Below are positions 15,209-22,775 of a DNA stretch of 22,775 bases, piece after piece. This DNA comes from JAXJQF01 sp036311285 (GTDB lineage: Bacteria; Pseudomonadota; Gammaproteobacteria; Enterobacterales; Succinivibrionaceae): contig JAXJQF010000068.1 in assembly GCA_036311285.1 (NCBI GenBank), forward strand, positions 1-22,775, given 5' to 3'. The translations under genes and the position numbers were made by a program. How positions within the stretch are numbered: the first letter of the stretch is position 1; every line of letters begins with the position of its first letter. The notes beneath the pieces were generated by a model that searched no databases, had not been told where the DNA came from, and worked only from the letters and a program-made list of their open reading frames with translations.

Positions 15209-15913
15209 ATGACTTTAAATTTTGACCCTAAAGTAATAGTAGCACTTGATTTTGATAAAGAAGACAATGCATTAAAGTTAGTTGAAGGTTTGTCTCCAAG
15301 TGAATGTCGTTTAAAAGTTGGTAAAGAAATGTTTACTCACTTTGGACCAAGTTTTGTAAAAAAGTTACAAGGTATGGGGTTTGAAATTTTTTTAGATTTA
15401 AAGTTTCATGATATCCCTAATACTGTTGCAAAAGCAGTTAGAGCTGCTGCAGATTTAGGAGTATGGATGGTTAATGTTCATGCTTCAGGTGGACCAAAGA
15501 TGATGGAAGCTGCAAGAAAGTCTCTAGATGAATTTGGTACAGGTAAACCGTTATTAACTGCAGTGACAGTTTTAACAAGTATGGATATTGAACAATTAAA
15601 AGCAATTGGGTTTAATTGTGAAATTAAGGAACAAGTTAAACGTTTGGCAACCTTAACATATGATTGTGGTTTAGATGGTGTCGTATGTAGTGCTCAAGAA
15701 GCATCGATGTTACGTGAAATGTTTAAGGAACCATTTAAGCTTGTAACACCTGGTATTCGTCCTAGTGGTTCTGATGTAGGAGATCAAGTTCGTATAGTAA
15801 CTCCAAAGGATGCGATTGAACTTGGTTCAAGTTATTTGGTTGTAGGTCGTCCTATTACCAAGGCAGAGAATCCTATTGATGTATTAAGAGCTATCAATAA
15901 AGAAATAGTGTAA
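15209..15913 (+). CDS. pyrF: Orotidine 5'-phosphate decarboxylase
   Basis: This 234-residue enzyme converts OMP to UMP, the last step of de novo pyrimidine synthesis. The active-site signature F-L-D63-L-K65-F-H-D68-I-P-N-T-V is intact, with the catalytic Asp-Lys-Asp-Ile arrangement. The N-terminal V-A-L-D-F-D strand, K-V-G-K-E and the C-terminal phosphate-binding T-P-G-I-R-P and V-V-G-R-P-I-T segments are all present. Length is close to the E. coli enzyme (245). A short AGTAGG-like ribosome binding site lies just upstream, within the 24-base gap after lapB. It ends the conserved operon; a perfect inverted repeat follows. Confidence 0.98.
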   Translation: MTLNFDPKVIVALDFDKEDNALKLVEGLSPSECRLKVGKEMFTHFGPSFVKKLQGMGFEIFLDLKFHDIPNTVAKAVRAAADLGVWMVNVHASGGPKMMEAARKSLDEFGTGKPLLTAVTVLTSMDIEQLKAIGFNCEIKEQVKRLATLTYDCGLDGVVCSAQEASMLREMFKEPFKLVTPGIRPSGSDVGDQVRIVTPKDAIELGSSYLVVGRPITKAENPIDVLRAINKEIV

Positions 15914-15972
15914 TATATGGTGTTTTACTATTTATATCTTCTTAATTTATGTTATAGATCGGAAGTGAGGGG

Positions 15973-16002
15973 ATAAATGCTAATTTTTAAATTAGCATTT
16001 AT
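15973..16002 (+). terminator. Perfect 14-bp inverted repeat after pyrF, probable terminator
   Basis: ATAAATGCTAATTT (15973-15986) and AAATTAGCATTTAT (15989-16002) are perfect complements around TT. It lies 60 bases after the pyrF stop. Only a broken T tract (CATTTATTAAAA) follows, so termination is likely but not certain. Confidence 0.5.
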
Positions 16003-16296
16003 TAAAAACAATCAATTTTATTTTCAAAAATATTAACTAATTAAACAAAAAATTAGTTTAAATTGATTAAAATGTGTGTAGGTATATGCTTATATTCTTA
16101 AAATCGTTTATGAAAATATAAAATTGATGTTAATAAATAAAAAGAAATATAAATAATAATTAAAAATATAAGCGCAAAAATAAAAACATAATAACTAATG
16201 AACAAGAAATATAATTAAAAAACTGATAAGAAAATAAAAAGATATAGATACTCTTTTTATTATGTAGTGATGGATCGGACAAAGAATTAAATAAAT
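16003..16296. other. A-rich intergenic stretch before the lipoprotein gene
   Basis: With the preceding inverted repeat this is part of a 383-base gap. It is strongly A-rich on the plus strand with few G or C and no open frame of note. It must hold the promoter for the downstream cluster, but I cannot pick one box pair over others. No clear Shine-Dalgarno is found before the ATG at 16297. Confidence 0.4.
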
Positions 16297-17073
16297 ATGT
16301 TTAAAAAAGTTTTATTAGTTTGTTGTACTTGTTGTGCTTTGCTTGGGTGCTCAACTGAAGAAAAAATAGAGTTGGAATGGATAACTGAAAACGCACCTAT
16401 TCCAAAAGGATTAAAGGATTATGCTTTAAAGTCTCATGATGAGCATTTTTATAATTTATATAACCTAAAGACTGCTGAAGATTTAAAAAACTTCAAAAAG
16501 TGGGTTGATAAAACCTATGATAAAAATGTTCCACAGTTAAAATATAATAACCTAGTTAAAGAAGACTGGTACACACGTAACTCTAAAAAGAGAAGACAGC
16601 TAAGTTATACTGAACCTGATTTTTATCATATTTCAAGAGAATTGGAGGTAGATGGTTATAAGGTTGTGATTGAAAATATGCCTTATAATGATCTTTATTA
16701 TTTAGCTTCATTTTGGAATTTAATAAATATCAACAAGGAACTTATTAGTCAAGGGCGATTGACTAAGCGTGAAGCCTTTGAGATAGAGAAGAGATTTTTA
16801 GTAAAGGCTAACGAGAAGACAAGCGATCCATATGATCAAACTTCTCGTCGTAGCATGCCAATGTTATTTACTAATGTTTATTTTAAATATATTCCATATC
16901 AACCATATGATTTTGAGTTGACTAACGAGGTTAATGGAGAGTTTGTTTCATTTAATTATTCTGATATCAAGAGAAATACTTTAGCAGGAAAAAACCCCGT
17001 TTGGGGAGATAAAAAACCACCTGAAAGACTAGAAAATTATAGTTTAGAAGGTATTTATTTTGATAAGTTATAA
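16297..17073 (+). CDS. Uncharacterised lipoprotein
   Basis: I do not recognise the mature protein. The 258-residue precursor begins M-F-K-K, then a hydrophobic stretch that is unusually rich in Cys, and a lipobox L-L-G-C at 15-18. Cys18 would be lipidated, and Ser at +2 predicts outer-membrane rather than inner-membrane retention by the enterobacterial sorting rule. The rest is a soluble, Tyr/Lys/Asn-rich domain with no repeats or known catalytic motif. It is the first gene of a same-strand cluster with the sensor at 17203 and the Sel1 protein at 19096, with no strong terminator between them, which suggests a shared envelope role. Confidence 0.85.
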   Translation: MFKKVLLVCCTCCALLGCSTEEKIELEWITENAPIPKGLKDYALKSHDEHFYNLYNLKTAEDLKNFKKWVDKTYDKNVPQLKYNNLVKEDWYTRNSKKRRQLSYTEPDFYHISRELEVDGYKVVIENMPYNDLYYLASFWNLININKELISQGRLTKREAFEIEKRFLVKANEKTSDPYDQTSRRSMPMLFTNVYFKYIPYQPYDFELTNEVNGEFVSFNYSDIKRNTLAGKNPVWGDKKPPERLENYSLEGIYFDKL

Positions 17074-17134
17074 AAAGAAAAACAAGAACAAAAATAATAA
17101 AAATTAAAATATAAGAATATTTGTATTTTTATGT

Positions 17135-17171
17135 TTGCATTACAGTACTAAAAATCATTTTGTACATGCAA
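17135..17171 (+). promoter_or_regulatory. Imperfect hairpin between the lipoprotein and sensor genes
   Basis: TTGCATTACA (17135-17144) pairs with TGTA (17161-17164) and ATGCAA (17166-17171) with one bulged C, making a 10-bp stem around a 16-base loop. No T tract follows, so it is unlikely to be a terminator; it may be a leader structure or an mRNA-stability element. Confidence 0.3.
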
Positions 17172-17202
17172 CAACAAAATTACATAGTATGCGGGAATTT
17201 GG

Positions 17203-19038
17203 ATGAAAGTAATTTTTAATAAAAAAAATGTAATATCAATAATAATATTGATTTTCACCTGTTTTGTAACACTCTTTGGATTTGCTTTATTTCAAGTAAG
17301 TACAGTTGTTTATGATAATAAGATAAAAAATGAATTACCAAAAAAACTTAGTGACAAAACTACTTTTTTAACTAATATCATTGACCGATCTTTTACTGTA
17401 ACAAAATCAATGCAAAATACTTCATTAATAGAGTTTTTAAAGAACCCTGATATTAAAGATGAAGAGTTGATTTCAATTTTAAATGACATCAAAAAGCGTT
17501 TTGATTATTCAGTTGTTTATTTTGTTTCAAATGCAACTAAGAAGTATTTTAACGACCACAAGCTTGTAAAGGTAATTAGAAAGGATATACCTAAAGATAA
17601 GTGGTATTTTAACCTTATTGATTCAGATAGACAATCTGTTCTTAATCTCGATATCGATGAAGGTTCTCATAATATGACAATCTTTACTGATTATAAGATT
17701 TTTAATGAGAAAGGGGAAATAATAGGTGTTTTTGGTATTGGTCACCACATTAAAAATTTAGTTAGTGAAGTATTTAAAGAAGAGAAGTATGAAGAAAACG
17801 TCTATAACATTTTGTTCGTAAATTACTTTGGTGATGTTGCTTTATCAAGTAAGAGTGATATAGGGGAAATTGGTAAACCATATTATTATGATAAAGAATT
17901 GAATAAAGAAATGTTTACTCAGAAAAAGGACGGAGTGTATGAGATTGATAGAGAAGGCGTTAGCATAGTCACAATTGTGAAATACCATGAACAGTTTGAT
18001 TGGAGTTACGCAATAGAAATACCAAAGTCAGAATTAATAAAAGAATCGGTAAAAGAGGGCTTGATTCAAATCAGTAGAGAGTCTTTGATTATATTTTTAA
18101 GCATAATCTTAGTACTATTATTTTTAAAGAAGTTTTTCTTTGTCCCTAGAGCAATGACCTCCGATGAAATCGAAAAGAAATTATTACTAAAGGAACTTGA
18201 GTTTAAAAAAGATCTGACTAACGAACTTATAAAAGATATTAAGAAGTTGTTCTATAGTAATGACAGTTTACTTACTTCAACATCGTTAAGAAGTATTATT
18301 TCGTTTGATGTTATTAATGACGTTGATACTAAGTGTTTAAAATTAGAAGATCAAATTGACGTTATAACTGAAATAAAAAATTTAATTATAAAACTTACAG
18401 ATTTTATTACTTCAAATAATCAACTTATTTTTAGTATCGATGATTTCTTAAAAGTTCTTAATGATAAAGAAAGTTCTTTAACTAATATAAAGCGTATCAA
18501 TAATATCTACCCAGATAATATAGAAAAATTATCTAATGTTATCGGTGATGTTTTGGAAGTGATACGTGTGATTGATGGTGTAATTAATATTATTTATACT
18601 ATATTAGCAAGGTGCAATAAGGTTGAAGATGTGTTAGTTAATAACGATAAGGTTGGTACTAATATGTTATCTGCATTATCGTTAGAAGATCTGGTTCATG
18701 ATATTTATAAGATATCAGAGGATTGTTTATCTAAGATTAATTATTTTATAAGCCGTATTGAAAATAAGGTTTTGGAGTTATCTTCTTATGTTGCGAACAA
18801 ACAATTATCTATTTATGGAAATAAGGAGTTAGTTGTTCAAAATAGACAAATAGTAAGAATGATGATCGATATTTCTGATAATATTACAGAACTAGTTAAC
18901 AAGATTGATTCGTCACCAATTGATAACACTAAAAATGTTACAATTATATCTGAGTTAATAAAGAAGTCTCGTGAAATTGTAACTAATACTGAACGTATTG
19001 TAGAAGGTAATGAAAGCTTATTAGCTGAACCTATCTAG
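17203..19038 (+). CDS. Membrane sensor with periplasmic Cache-type domain and unidentified cytoplasmic helical region
   Basis: This 611-residue protein has one membrane span near the N-terminus (about 10-31), a periplasmic region (32-290) and a second span (293-310). The periplasmic part resembles a dCache ligand-binding domain: W133-Y-F, then N-L-D near 148-150, then Y-K-I-F-N-E-K-G-E-I-I-G-V-F-G-I-G (164-180). The cytoplasmic part (315-611) is a long, mainly helical Ile/Leu/Asn-rich region. I find no histidine-kinase, GGDEF, EAL or normal chemoreceptor signature. Residues 446-470 (V-I-G-D-V-L-E-V-I-R-V-I-D-G-V, later I-L-A-R) faintly recall the tip approach of a chemoreceptor hairpin, but the invariant tip residues are missing. 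A GGGA site (17193-17196) precedes the ATG by six bases. The ligand and output are unknown. Confidence 0.82.
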   Translation: MKVIFNKKNVISIIILIFTCFVTLFGFALFQVSTVVYDNKIKNELPKKLSDKTTFLTNIIDRSFTVTKSMQNTSLIEFLKNPDIKDEELISILNDIKKRFDYSVVYFVSNATKKYFNDHKLVKVIRKDIPKDKWYFNLIDSDRQSVLNLDIDEGSHNMTIFTDYKIFNEKGEIIGVFGIGHHIKNLVSEVFKEEKYEENVYNILFVNYFGDVALSSKSDIGEIGKPYYYDKELNKEMFTQKKDGVYEIDREGVSIVTIVKYHEQFDWSYAIEIPKSELIKESVKEGLIQISRESLIIFLSIILVLLFLKKFFFVPRAMTSDEIEKKLLLKELEFKKDLTNELIKDIKKLFYSNDSLLTSTSLRSIISFDVINDVDTKCLKLEDQIDVITEIKNLIIKLTDFITSNNQLIFSIDDFLKVLNDKESSLTNIKRINNIYPDNIEKLSNVIGDVLEVIRVIDGVINIIYTILARCNKVEDVLVNNDKVGTNMLSALSLEDLVHDIYKISEDCLSKINYFISRIENKVLELSSYVANKQLSIYGNKELVVQNRQIVRMMIDISDNITELVNKIDSSPIDNTKNVTIISELIKKSREIVTNTERIVEGNESLLAEPI

Positions 19039-19095
19039 AGTAAATACTAACAATAAATTATGAATTGATGATTAACAAAAGAGTTAATAGTTAAG

Positions 19096-20892
19096 ATGAT
19101 TTTTAAATTATTAAAATTATTTTATAAAGAGTTTTTATCTTGGTTTGCTCGATTTAAAACTGAATTTAAAGAACGATTTGCTAAGAAGCATAGTGTACTG
19201 TGGGGAATTTGTATCCTTTTTATAATATTAGGTATTGTAGTTGGCGTTTATGTAGTTAATTCTCATTACACTAAGATTAGCTTTCGTAATATAGCTGATA
19301 ATGCGTACGATACTAAGGCTTATGATATCGCTGTTAAATACTACAAACAATTAGCAGATCTTGGAGAAAAAGATGCTTTAATTAGATTGTCGGATATTTA
19401 TATTTCTGAAGATAAAGGGTTTACTAATAAGGAACTTGCTGTAGATATTTTAAAGAAGCTTGCTAACGAAGGAGTGGCAGAGGCTCAATCAAGACTTGGT
19501 ATTTTATATTTTGAGTCAAGTCAAGATAAAAGAACATGTATTGAGCATGATTACGTTAAAGCTTTTAACTGGTTAAGTAAGGCAACAAATTCTTCTAAAG
19601 CATTAAAAGCTATATCATTGATGTACAAATATGGTCATGGTGTTGAAGCTAATAAGGAAAAGTCAGAAGAATTTTTTAATAAAGCTTTAGAAGCTTTAAA
19701 AAATAAAGCTAATAGTGGTAATGTTGAGGCTCAAGTAAGACTTGGTCAATATTATTTAGACGGAAAATATATTGAACCAAATTATAAAGAGGCTCTTTTA
19801 TGGTTTGAGAAAGCTGCTATACAAAAGAATGAACAAGCTATGATGACTTTAGCTAACATATATCATTATGGAACGGATTCAGTTAAGGTTGATATAGATA
19901 AGGCCAACAAGTATTACACAGAACTTAAGGTTATATATGAGAAAAATATAGCTAGTGGTAATACATCAAGTTTAATTTCCTTAAGTGATTTGTATGAACG
20001 AGGTTTAGGAGTTGAAAAAGATTCATCTAAAGCTCTTGAACTTTTAGTTCGAGCTCACGATGAAGGAGACTATACAGCTAAAGAATTATTAATGTTTCGT
20101 ATCATAGAAGGGGAAGAAGCTCCTGAAGGAATAACAGTTGAAGGTTTACAACAAGATATTAAGTTTATAAAAGAAAAGATTGCTCTTAGTGGCAATGTTA
20201 ATATGCTGAAGGAATTAGCATATAGTGCTTTAAATAGTGAAAGAACTGTTCAGTCTCAGATAGGTGATAGCCAAGAATATGAAGACGTTGCTAAAGATGT
20301 TAATACAGAGGCAGAAGTTATATATGTTCCAAACTATGAGGATGCTATTCATTGGTTTAGCCTTGCTGCAAAATCAAAGGATGCTCAGTCAATGCTTGAA
20401 CTAGGGCGTATTTATTTAACAGCGACAAATACAAAAATTAGAGATGTTGATGTTGGTGTTAAGTGGCTTGAAAATAGCTCTGAGCTTTGTTTTGAGCCAG
20501 CATATATCGCTTTAGGCAATTACTATTCAGGTAATGAGGTTGATGAGGTTTATGGTGAAGAAGGTAATCTATCAAAATCTCACGTAGACTTTAATAAATC
20601 GATTAATTGGTATTTAAAGGCTGCAATGCAAGGTAATTATAATGCCCAACATCGTTTAGCATTATTATATGGATATAAGCACCCAAATAATAGTGATTTT
20701 AACTTATTAAGAGCTCTTGAATGGACACTAGTTGTTAAGGATAGTTATATTAAGAGAGAAGCAACGTTGCATGAAGATTACAAGGATATTCTTGAATTAG
20801 AAAAGCAATATAGAGATATGCTTGATGAAAGTGTACAGAAGAGTGCTGAAACCAGTGCAAAAGATATAATTCAAAAATATGGAAATATGTAA
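19096..20892 (+). CDS. Membrane-anchored Sel1-repeat protein
   Basis: This 598-residue protein has a basic 33-residue N-terminal tail, one membrane span (about 34-55), and then Sel1-like (TPR-related) repeats to the end. By the positive-inside rule the repeats lie in the periplasm. Repeats are recognisable from patterns such as A-E-A-Q-S-R-L-G-I-L-Y-F, V-E-A-Q-V-R-L-G-Q-Y-Y-L-D-G and A-Q-S-M-L-E-L-G-R-I-Y-L, each followed by an A-x-x-W-F/L helix; I see roughly eight. A non-repetitive acidic linker lies near 390-415. Sel1 repeats bind partner proteins and often occur in envelope or signalling assemblies. The gene follows the sensor by 57 bases and is closed by a strong terminator, so it is likely the last gene of the same unit. 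Confidence 0.9.
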   Translation: MIFKLLKLFYKEFLSWFARFKTEFKERFAKKHSVLWGICILFIILGIVVGVYVVNSHYTKISFRNIADNAYDTKAYDIAVKYYKQLADLGEKDALIRLSDIYISEDKGFTNKELAVDILKKLANEGVAEAQSRLGILYFESSQDKRTCIEHDYVKAFNWLSKATNSSKALKAISLMYKYGHGVEANKEKSEEFFNKALEALKNKANSGNVEAQVRLGQYYLDGKYIEPNYKEALLWFEKAAIQKNEQAMMTLANIYHYGTDSVKVDIDKANKYYTELKVIYEKNIASGNTSSLISLSDLYERGLGVEKDSSKALELLVRAHDEGDYTAKELLMFRIIEGEEAPEGITVEGLQQDIKFIKEKIALSGNVNMLKELAYSALNSERTVQSQIGDSQEYEDVAKDVNTEAEVIYVPNYEDAIHWFSLAAKSKDAQSMLELGRIYLTATNTKIRDVDVGVKWLENSSELCFEPAYIALGNYYSGNEVDEVYGEEGNLSKSHVDFNKSINWYLKAAMQGNYNAQHRLALLYGYKHPNNSDFNLLRALEWTLVVKDSYIKREATLHEDYKDILELEKQYRDMLDESVQKSAETSAKDIIQKYGNM

Positions 20893-20930
20893 AATCTTAT
20901 AAGAAAATTTTTAAGAGTATAAGTATTACT

Positions 20931-20967
20931 AAAGACAGCAATTTAAGTTTAAGTTGCTGTTTTTTTT
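20931..20967 (+). terminator. Rho-independent terminator of the envelope cluster
   Basis: ACAGCAA (20935-20941) pairs with TTGCTGT (20954-20960) around 12 bases that include a short TTAA/TTAA pairing, and seven T follow directly. It lies 42 bases after the Sel1 gene stop. Confidence 0.85.
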
Positions 20968-21073
20968 CTAAAGAAATAATACTATACATTAGATGAAAAT
21001 AGATATAAAATATATTTGTATTAGGTTGTTTTTTTTAAAGAGCAAATTTATCGTAATTAAACAAAGATAACTT

Positions 21074-22651
21074 ATGTCTGAACAGAAGTTTTATATTTCA
21101 GTAGATTTAAAATCATTTTTTGCCTCTGTTGAATGTGTTGATAGGGGATTAGATCCACTTAATACAAATTTAGTGGTTGCAGATGCTGTAAGAACTGAAA
21201 AAACGATATGTTTAGCTGTAACTCCCTCTTTAAAGTCATACGGTGTTAGTGGTAGACCAAGATTATTCGAGTTAATTAAAAAGGTAAATGATGTAAATCA
21301 TTTTAGAGTTTTTAATACTTTAGAACGAATGTTTAAAGGGGAATCATATTTTTATGATGAACTCCAAAAGGATCCATACTTATCTGTAGCCTATATTTGT
21401 GCTCAACCAAGAATGGCACGTTATTTATACTATAGTTCTATAGTATTCTCTGTTTATCTGAAATATTTCTCAATTGAGGATATTCACATATATTCTATTG
21501 ACGAGGTATTTATTGATGTAACCTCGTATTTAAGTCTTTATAAGAAAACACCAAAAGAAGTTGCTGTTATGGTAGTAAATGATATTTGTGATACCACAGG
21601 TATTACTGCAACTGCTGGTATAGGGACAAATATGTACTTATGTAAGGTGGCAATGGATATTGTTGCTAAGCATATGGAACCTGACGAAAATGGAGCTCGT
21701 GTTGCTCAATTAGATGTAGCTAGTTATAGAAGAATGTTATGGGGGCATAAACCTTTATCTGACTTTTGGAGGGTAGGGAAGGCTACAGAGAAAAAGCTTG
21801 CTGTTCACGGTATTTTTACAATGGGTGATATTGTAAGAGCAACCTTAGCCTCAGAGTACGAAAGGGTAAATACGGGACTCTTGTATAAAATATTAGGGGT
21901 TAATGCGGGTCTTTTAATTGAACATGCATGGGGTTTTGAGGAATGTACAATCCAAGCTATTAAGCAATACAGACCTGTAAATACTTCTCTTAGCTCTGGA
22001 CAGGTTCTTCATTGTCCTTATTCATTTCAAATGGCAAAAACAGTTGTACATGAGATGATGGATAATCTCTCTTTGACAATGGTAGAAAAAGGTGTAGTAA
22101 CTAATCAAATCGTTTTGGTGGTTGAATACGATATTGATAATTTAAAGTCCCCAAATATTGCTAATATATATAAAGACAAGATAGTTACAGATTCATATGG
22201 TAGAAAGAAGCCTAAACATGCAAGAGGAACTATTAACATAAATCATTATACGTCTTCCTCTGCTACATTAGTAAACGCTGTAATGAAATTATATGATGAT
22301 ATTGTAGATAAGATTTTAACTGTAAGAAAATTAAATATCTGTGTTAACAATATAAAGATATCTGACCCTTCTAAAGATTATCAAAACTATAATGAAAATG
22401 AGTTATACAAAAAGACAAGAAAACGTGATAATGGGGGATACGTTCAATTAGATATTTTTGAAGACTATGAAGAGCTAGATAGAAAAATAGAGATAAAAAA
22501 AGAACAGGATGAGAAGATAAGAAAGCAACAAAAAGCAATGCTTGCTATTAAAAATAAGTATTCGAAGAATGCGTTATTAAAGGCAAATAGTTTAACCGAA
22601 GGGGCGACTCTTAAATCTCGTAACGAGCAAATAGGTGGTCATAAAGCATAA
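21074..22651 (+). CDS. Y-family (translesion) DNA polymerase, ImpB/MucB/SamB type
   Basis: This 525-residue protein carries the catalytic core of Y-family polymerases: S-V-D11-L-K-S-F-F-A-S-V-E20 with the aromatic steric gate, and S-I-D143-E144-V-F-I-D148. A helix-hairpin-helix-like segment (D-F-W-R-V-G-K-A-T-E-K-K-L) comes in the thumb. It would copy past damaged bases with low fidelity. It is longer than UmuC (422) or DinB (351) of E. coli. The extra C-terminus has Q458-L-D-I-F462, a beta-clamp-binding motif, then a charged coil and a final N-E-Q-I-G-G-H-K-A. This tail resembles that of Firmicutes Y-family proteins as I recall them, suggesting transfer from that group. No umuD-like gene and no clear LexA box lie next to it. 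The ribosome binding site is weak. Confidence 0.93.
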   Translation: MSEQKFYISVDLKSFFASVECVDRGLDPLNTNLVVADAVRTEKTICLAVTPSLKSYGVSGRPRLFELIKKVNDVNHFRVFNTLERMFKGESYFYDELQKDPYLSVAYICAQPRMARYLYYSSIVFSVYLKYFSIEDIHIYSIDEVFIDVTSYLSLYKKTPKEVAVMVVNDICDTTGITATAGIGTNMYLCKVAMDIVAKHMEPDENGARVAQLDVASYRRMLWGHKPLSDFWRVGKATEKKLAVHGIFTMGDIVRATLASEYERVNTGLLYKILGVNAGLLIEHAWGFEECTIQAIKQYRPVNTSLSSGQVLHCPYSFQMAKTVVHEMMDNLSLTMVEKGVVTNQIVLVVEYDIDNLKSPNIANIYKDKIVTDSYGRKKPKHARGTININHYTSSSATLVNAVMKLYDDIVDKILTVRKLNICVNNIKISDPSKDYQNYNENELYKKTRKRDNGGYVQLDIFEDYEELDRKIEIKKEQDEKIRKQQKAMLAIKNKYSKNALLKANSLTEGATLKSRNEQIGGHKA

Positions 22652-22710
22652 TCGTACCGAAATTTTGCGTGTTTTTACTGATCTATGCGGATAGTAATTA
22701 TATGTATATA

Positions 22711-22732
22711 TAAAGCCCCATAAGGGGCTTTA
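22711..22732. terminator. Hairpin terminator between convergent genes
   Basis: TAAAGCCCC (22711-22719) and GGGGCTTTA (22724-22732) form a perfect 9-bp stem with an ATAA loop. Sequence on both sides is AT-rich, so it can serve the polymerase gene and a convergent minus-strand gene. Confidence 0.75.
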
Positions 22733-22738
22733 TTAGTA

Positions 22739-22775
22739 TTAGTCTAGTGATTGATAAGCAGATAATTCCTCAATA
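22739..22775 (-). CDS. Possible C-terminus of a convergent minus-strand gene (rest outside window)
   Basis: On the minus strand an open frame enters from the right edge and encodes I-E-E-L-S-A-Y-Q-S-L-D before a TAA at 22739-22741. The residues look like a normal protein end, and the hairpin six bases beyond the stop would terminate it. Eleven residues are too few to name a product. Confidence 0.35.
   Translation of the reverse strand, partial: IEELSAYQSLD

Noticed and set aside
16990..17007. CCCC-GTTT-GGGG hairpin inside the lipoprotein gene
   Set aside because: It is only 4 bp long, lies within coding sequence, and the following A-rich sequence lacks a T tract, so it is not a terminator.
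20968..21073. LexA/SOS box before the Y-family polymerase
   Set aside because: No CTG-N10-CAG-type palindrome is present; the AT repeats there are not symmetric enough to support a site.
1..22775. tRNA, rRNA or CRISPR arrays
   Set aside because: I saw no T-loop/acceptor signature, rRNA segment or regularly spaced repeat set anywhere in the intergenic regions.

Overview
The window looks like chromosomal DNA of an AT-rich gammaproteobacterium (roughly one third G+C by eye). The order rpsA - lapA - lapB - pyrF is the gammaproteobacterial arrangement. HrpA, S1 and LapB align residue by residue with the enterobacterial proteins as I know them, and a TIGR04219-type outer-membrane barrel is present. 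The low G+C, a Bacillus-type Xpt, a family II pyrophosphatase and a Firmicutes-like Y-family polymerase suggest an anaerobic gut lineage such as the Succinivibrionaceae. That placement is inference.

Layout. Bases 1-137 are the right end of an ISL3-family insertion sequence (transposase C-terminus plus terminal repeat). An outer-membrane barrel gene follows on the minus strand with its own terminator, and from there on all complete genes are on the plus strand. hrpA (1771-5811) is followed by a small unknown acidic protein (5966-6406), ppaC (6504-7421, with terminator), the purine-salvage pair xpt and xanthine permease (7561-9561), and a second, more acidic paralogue of the small protein (9858-10304, with terminator). 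Next comes the rpsA locus: a long structured leader, rpsA without a clear Shine-Dalgarno, a strong terminator, then fic in the place where ihfB sits in E. coli, then lapA-lapB-pyrF. After a perfect 14-bp inverted repeat and an A-rich gap there is a three-gene envelope cluster: a lipoprotein, a Cache-type membrane sensor with no recognisable output domain, and a membrane-anchored Sel1-repeat protein, closed by a strong terminator. A long Y-family DNA polymerase with a clamp-binding motif ends the window. A terminator and a probable convergent minus-strand gene end lie at the right edge.

How the genes work together. xpt and the permease take up and salvage xanthine; ppaC would pull PRPP- and nucleotide-consuming reactions by removing pyrophosphate. 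lapA/lapB tune lipopolysaccharide synthesis, and pyrF makes UMP. The housekeeping genes are well supported. The least explained parts are the two paralogous acidic proteins on either side of the ppaC-xpt-permease block, the envelope trio at 16.3-20.9 kb, and a Fic enzyme with no visible antitoxin inside the rpsA-lapA interval.
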